A stretch of 64,000 nucleotides of DNA from Pyrrhosoma nymphula (taxonomy: Eukaryota > Arthropoda > Insecta > Odonata > Coenagrionidae), in NCBI GenBank assembly GCA_963573305.1, contig OY754336.1, positions 13,800,699 through 13,864,698 of the forward strand. Reading direction: 5' to 3'. Position numbers and translations under genes: made by a program. This document shows positions 63,582-64,000 of the stretch, piece by piece. Position 1 is the stretch's first letter; the number at the start of each line of letters is the position of its first letter. Under the pieces are notes generated by a model. The model was not told the DNA's origin and did not search any database. It saw nothing but the letters and a program-made list of their open reading frames with translations.

Positions 63582-63987
63582 TTTAAGGCAGTTGGAGTGA
63601 GATAGTTCAACATAGTCATGATAGAGACCATATTCGAATTTTATTTTTTTATTTCAGCGTCTGTAAGAAGTATGACGTAAATATTGTAACATTAATGGTG
63701 CAAAAATATAGTTATATGAGACAAAAATTCTCAGTAATTAAAGAAATATATCGACTTAAGTCTCTAACTTGACTCATTTTTTGACGCCGTACGCCTAAAA
63801 AGCCTTCAAAACAGCAGGTTTTTTGCAATCCCGTAAAATTTACAGTGGTGAGTAATTCATTAATTTTTATAAACAGTTGAGAAAACATAGAACTACACAC
63901 CGTTAGTTTTTTGACGAAATCTAGATGTTAGAAATTCCTAATTTTTTCAATATTCTCCCTCTGGAGCGCACAGCCGTAATCTATCCC
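63582..63987 (+). repeat. ~410-bp interspersed repeat, copy 2
   Basis: Direct-orientation match to 1647-2061. The similarity fades at about the same base as in the first copy (after TAATC.ATCCCAT), 13 bases before the window edge, so the right boundary may be real. Confidence 0.83.
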
Positions 63988-64000
63988 ATCCAAAGAAAGC

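Overview
The window is animal nuclear DNA, almost certainly from an insect. It is AT-rich and intron-containing, with many decayed transposable elements and no prokaryote-style gene packing. The only clear host genes are two RR-2 (Rebers-Riddiford) cuticular protein genes on the + strand, about 34 kb apart. Each has a TATA box, a very short first coding exon (4 or 5 codons starting Met-Ala) that splits the signal peptide, a long intron, and a GC-rich second exon with the chitin-binding domain flanked by Ala/Pro/Tyr-rich repeats. They look like members of a same-strand cuticle-gene cluster. A decayed copy of the first exon lies inside the intron of gene 1. The insect order cannot be fixed from the sequence.

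Layout: 1-9.4 kb holds no recognisable gene, only a ~410-bp interspersed repeat and SINE-like pieces. 9558-12998 is a 3.4-kb Transib-type DNA transposon. Its inverted ends are built like V(D)J recombination signals (heptamer CACAGTG, 22-bp spacer, A-rich nonamer). It is flanked by a 5-bp duplication and still encodes the N-terminal and C-terminal parts of a RAG1-like transposase, with the catalytic middle deleted. 13-21.5 kb is repeat-rich filler with two foldback elements. 21.87-27.95 kb is cuticle gene 1, whose intron contains a near-perfect 88-bp-arm hairpin. 28-59.7 kb is gene-free as far as I can see. It carries broken LINE reverse-transcriptase fragments (30.9, 39, 43.4 and 58.7 kb), an internally deleted mariner (44.04-44.64 kb) and several MITE/foldback elements. 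59.8-62.2 kb is cuticle gene 2. The window ends in a GC-rich stretch and a second copy of the ~410-bp repeat seen near the start.

Both cuticle proteins should be secreted from epidermal cells and bind chitin in exocuticle. Their matching promoter layout (CT/GA-repeat tract, TATA, Inr-like site) fits co-regulation through the moult cycle, which is an inference. I found no rRNA, CRISPR or convincing functional tRNA gene.
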